Source: JBPCRW01 sp050996405
GTDB taxonomy: Bacteria; Acidobacteriota; Blastocatellia; Pyrinomonadales; Pyrinomonadaceae
Length of the DNA: 17,767 bases
Reading direction: 5' to 3'
NCBI GenBank assembly: GCA_050996405.1
Contig: JBPCRW010000049.1
Coordinates: 1-17,767 of the forward strand
The notes below the pieces were generated by a model. It was not told the DNA's origin. It ran no database searches and saw nothing but the letters and a program-made list of their open reading frames with translations. This document shows, piece by piece, positions 16,184-17,767 of this stretch. The position numbers and the translations under genes are program-made. Positions within the stretch are counted from its first letter, which is position 1, and every line of letters starts with the position of its first letter.

Positions 16184-16232
16184 ACTTGGAAAACATTGGG
16201 TTTCATTGGTTTATAACCGGTCTAAGTGTATT
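16184..16232 (-). promoter_or_regulatory. short CRISPR leader between cas2 and the first repeat
   Basis: Only 49 bp lie between the cas2 stop codon and the first repeat. The stretch is AT-rich and, on the plus strand, holds two CATTGG motifs exactly 10 bp apart (16194-16199 and 16204-16209), one helical turn, next to GGTTTATAACC. TAAAAT right after the cas2 stop, read on the minus strand, could be a -10 box, in which case the -35 box would lie inside the cas2 gene. The leader function follows from position; the promoter is a guess. Confidence 0.7.
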
Positions 16233-16520
16233 TTACTTTTGTTTATTTTCGGAAACGACTATTAATTGAAGCCCGTCAAAGTCCTTGACCTTTCGAGTCG
16301 TATCACCGAAGGTGCGAATTTTATAGCCTTGCTCGTTTGCCGCGTTGTGCAGAAGCGTCGCCGCGCCGCCTTTGAGTTTTTGGCAAATTGCTTCCCAGAG
16401 TTTTTCGCGCACCATTGCCGAGATGTTTCCGACAAACACGCCGGGACGCAGTTCCAGCATCCAGCGCGTAATTTCGCCGCGCAGTGAAACAGGAACTTTC
16501 TCCATTAAAAAGACGACCAT
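16233..16520 (-). CDS. cas2: type I-E CRISPR-associated protein Cas2
   Basis: The 95-residue protein begins MVVFLMEKVPVSLRGEITRWMLELRPGVFVGNISAMVREKLWE, the pattern of the I-E (CT1978-type) Cas2 family: VP-x-x-LRG, TRW-x-LE-x-x-PGV-x-VG, VR-x-x-LWE. Cas2 forms a central dimer that bridges two Cas1 dimers in the spacer-integration complex. The ATG at 16520 lies three bases after the cas1 stop codon, and its ribosome site GAGGAGG is made of the last Glu codons of cas1, so the two are translationally coupled. Its stop codon is 49 bp from the array. Length is usual for the family and nothing is missing. Confidence 0.95.
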   Translation of the reverse strand: MVVFLMEKVPVSLRGEITRWMLELRPGVFVGNISAMVREKLWEAICQKLKGGAATLLHNAANEQGYKIRTFGDTTRKVKDFDGLQLIVVSENKQK

Positions 16521-16523
16521 TTG

Positions 16524-17471
16524 CTATTCCTCCTCGCCGCTCGAATCAGCCCAATTGACACCGCCGGCGACGGACGAATCGTCGCCGTTCCAAAGACCGC
16601 CGGGCGCGGCATCGTCAAAATCGAACTCGATTTCGGTGTCGTCCGTTTTGACATTTAATGCCGTTTCAAGGTCGGGAACGATTCTTTGCAGGAATTTCTC
16701 CTGGTGAAATTTGTCGCGCAAGTTATAGCGAGTACGGCTTTCCAAATCGAACTCAGATTCGGCAACAACTTGAAAGGCGAGCGGAATCGTCAAATCGGCT
16801 TTGTAAAGGTCGGCGATGTCATAAACGAACGAGAGCATTTTTCCGGTATGAATAAAACCAAGGGCGGTCGAATAACCGGCAGACACAATCGCCGCTTGAC
16901 ACACGCCGTAAAGACAACTGTTCGCCGCCGAAAGAGCGCGGTTAATCGGTGTTGAATCTTTCCAATCCGTTCGGTTGTAAGAGCGTCCCGTCCATTCGAC
17001 ACCGGTTGTCGCGCTCGCCTGCGAATATGCCGTGCGGACGCGAACGCCTTCCTTACCGCGAATCTGCTGTAAGGTCAATTCTTCCGACAATTCTTCGCCG
17101 AACCGCATTTCATACATTCTTCGCACGACGCGCAGCCGCAGTTCTGGAATCGAACTTAGATAGGCTTGACGCAAAAGATGTCGCGCCGCCCGCGTTTCAC
17201 CCATTCCCTGCGCGTAGAATCGTACGCCGCCTTCGCCCGACCACATTACTAGGCAGCCGTTGTCTGCTAATGTTTTGACGGCAGCGTGCGTGATAGTCGT
17301 TCCGGGTCCGACGAGTAAGGTGGTCAGATTAGCGCACGGCACGGCGGTTTTGCCGTCTTTATCGTAAAACGCGATGGCTCTCGCTTCCTGCTCGATTTTG
17401 CAATGCTCGACATACAAATAACTAAAACTATCGCGGACTTTCGGCAATGTATTAAGGTCTTTTAATCGCAT
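16524..17471 (-). CDS. cas1: type I-E CRISPR-associated integrase Cas1
   Basis: With the ATG at 17471 the protein has 315 residues and the metal-binding residues fall at E141 (IRGKEGVRVR), H208 (GFIHTGK), D218 and D221 (SFVYDIADLYK), exactly the numbers of E. coli Cas1. This and the AAGGAG upstream of that ATG are why I choose it over a GTC/ATG-type extension 16 codons longer, which would overlap cas6e by 44 bp. Cas1 catalyses insertion of new spacers at the leader end as a heterohexamer with Cas2. The segment INRALSAANSCLYGVCQAAIVSAGY is also close to the I-E family. The C-terminal 45 or so residues are acidic and rich in Gly, Ser and Trp (EFDFDD, LWNGDD, NWADSSGEEE). Cas1 lies four bases after the cas6e stop codon. 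Confidence 0.97.
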   Translation of the reverse strand: MRLKDLNTLPKVRDSFSYLYVEHCKIEQEARAIAFYDKDGKTAVPCANLTTLLVGPGTTITHAAVKTLADNGCLVMWSGEGGVRFYAQGMGETRAARHLLRQAYLSSIPELRLRVVRRMYEMRFGEELSEELTLQQIRGKEGVRVRTAYSQASATTGVEWTGRSYNRTDWKDSTPINRALSAANSCLYGVCQAAIVSAGYSTALGFIHTGKMLSFVYDIADLYKADLTIPLAFQVVAESEFDLESRTRYNLRDKFHQEKFLQRIVPDLETALNVKTDDTEIEFDFDDAAPGGLWNGDDSSVAGGVNWADSSGEEE

Positions 17472-17475
17472 AAAT

Positions 17476-17767
17476 TTATTTCTCCTTGACCGGCGCAATA
17501 GATAAAAGTCCGAATCCATAGGCTTTCCCTGAACCGATGCCGCTTATCAATGATTCCTTAAATTTTTCTGCGTCGGTCACTTGCAAAACGCCTTCAAAAA
17601 CAACCGAACCGAACGTCATCGCTTCCTCGCCTATCTTGCGCCGACTTTTTATTTTGGATTGCGCGATTGCCGCGACGTTTTCCACGTCCGTTTTGATTTG
17701 CACCTTCGCCAGTCGAAAGCCTGCGTCAGCACCTTTACGCATTAGCCATTCGATTCGCTCTTCGTCC
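17476..17767 (-). CDS. cas6e: CRISPR endoribonuclease Cas6e, C-terminal part (cut by window edge)
   Basis: The frame is open to the right edge (DEERIEWLMRKG...) and ends at TAA 17476-17478. The glycine-rich segment GIGSGKAYGFGLLSIAP near the C-terminus is the signature loop of Cas6e (CasE/Cse3), the Cascade subunit that cuts the repeat hairpin and keeps the 3' stem-loop. The preceding part, MTFGSVVFEGVLQVTDAEKF, matches the second RRM-like half of the family. The N-terminal half with the catalytic His is outside the window. The gene order cas6e-cas1-cas2-array on one strand is standard for type I-E, so cas3, cas8e, cse2, cas7 and cas5 are expected further right. Confidence 0.93.
   Translation of the reverse strand, partial: DEERIEWLMRKGADAGFRLAKVQIKTDVENVAAIAQSKIKSRRKIGEEAMTFGSVVFEGVLQVTDAEKFKESLISGIGSGKAYGFGLLSIAPVKEK

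Noticed and set aside
17472..17519. Longer Cas1 start 16 codons upstream
   Set aside because: It overlaps the end of cas6e and shifts the active-site numbering away from the E. coli values; AAGGAG supports ATG at 17471.

Overview
The window has three parts: a toxin and maturase region at the left, a mobile-element-like gene group in the centre, and a complete type I-E CRISPR array with its adaptation genes at the right. Almost every gene after position 560 lies on the minus strand. Moderate GC, a very large YD-repeat RHS protein of free-living soil type, a DUF932 protein and a long type I-E array would fit an Acidobacteriota-like environmental bacterium. That is an impression from protein style; there is no rRNA or other marker gene here to prove it.

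Left region (1-3060). The C-terminal end of a ParE/RelE-type toxin enters from the left edge, followed by a small hypothetical exported protein. Next, on the minus strand, is a radical SAM protein with a CX3CX2C cluster and a striking C-terminal tail of ten cysteines, nine of them in C-x-P triplets. An orphan fragment of an RHS core (1868-2425) follows. It is alignable to part of the big RHS gene but is cut at both ends. Then comes a small signal-peptide protein (2455-3027), placed where an RHS immunity protein would be.

Centre (3066-11357). One 6.5-kb gene encodes a 2184-residue protein that starts with an apparently complete DUF932 domain of the kind found in plasmid and phage genes. It continues in frame through a low-complexity linker and a beta-rich domain into a full RHS/YD-repeat shell, and ends after the conserved DPSGL motif in a 227-residue tip carrying HEVSH, a zinc-peptidase HExxH motif. 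No signal peptide is visible. Upstream lie a small zinc-binding protein and a 402-residue VirD4/TraG/HerA-like ATPase, which suggests that this part came from a conjugative or plasmid-like element. A perfect 12-bp inverted repeat sits directly before the ATPase start codon.

Right region (11581-17767). A CRISPR array of 76 repeats (29 bp) and 75 spacers (32 bp, one of 31) occupies 11581-16183. Repeat structure, the degenerate end repeat and gene order all say it is transcribed leftward from a 49-bp leader next to cas2. On the minus strand the crRNA repeat forms an E. coli-like hairpin and would leave the handle ATGAACCG. Cas2, Cas1 and the end of Cas6e follow to the right, and the rest of the Cascade genes would lie beyond the window. 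The array contains an exactly repeated spacer near the leader and a pair of spacers that differ by one base, so the same invader sequences were sampled more than once.

The most unusual items are the DUF932-RHS chimera with its metallopeptidase-like tip, the C-x-P tail of the radical SAM protein, and the spacer history. No wholly new defence system is evident from the sequence alone.
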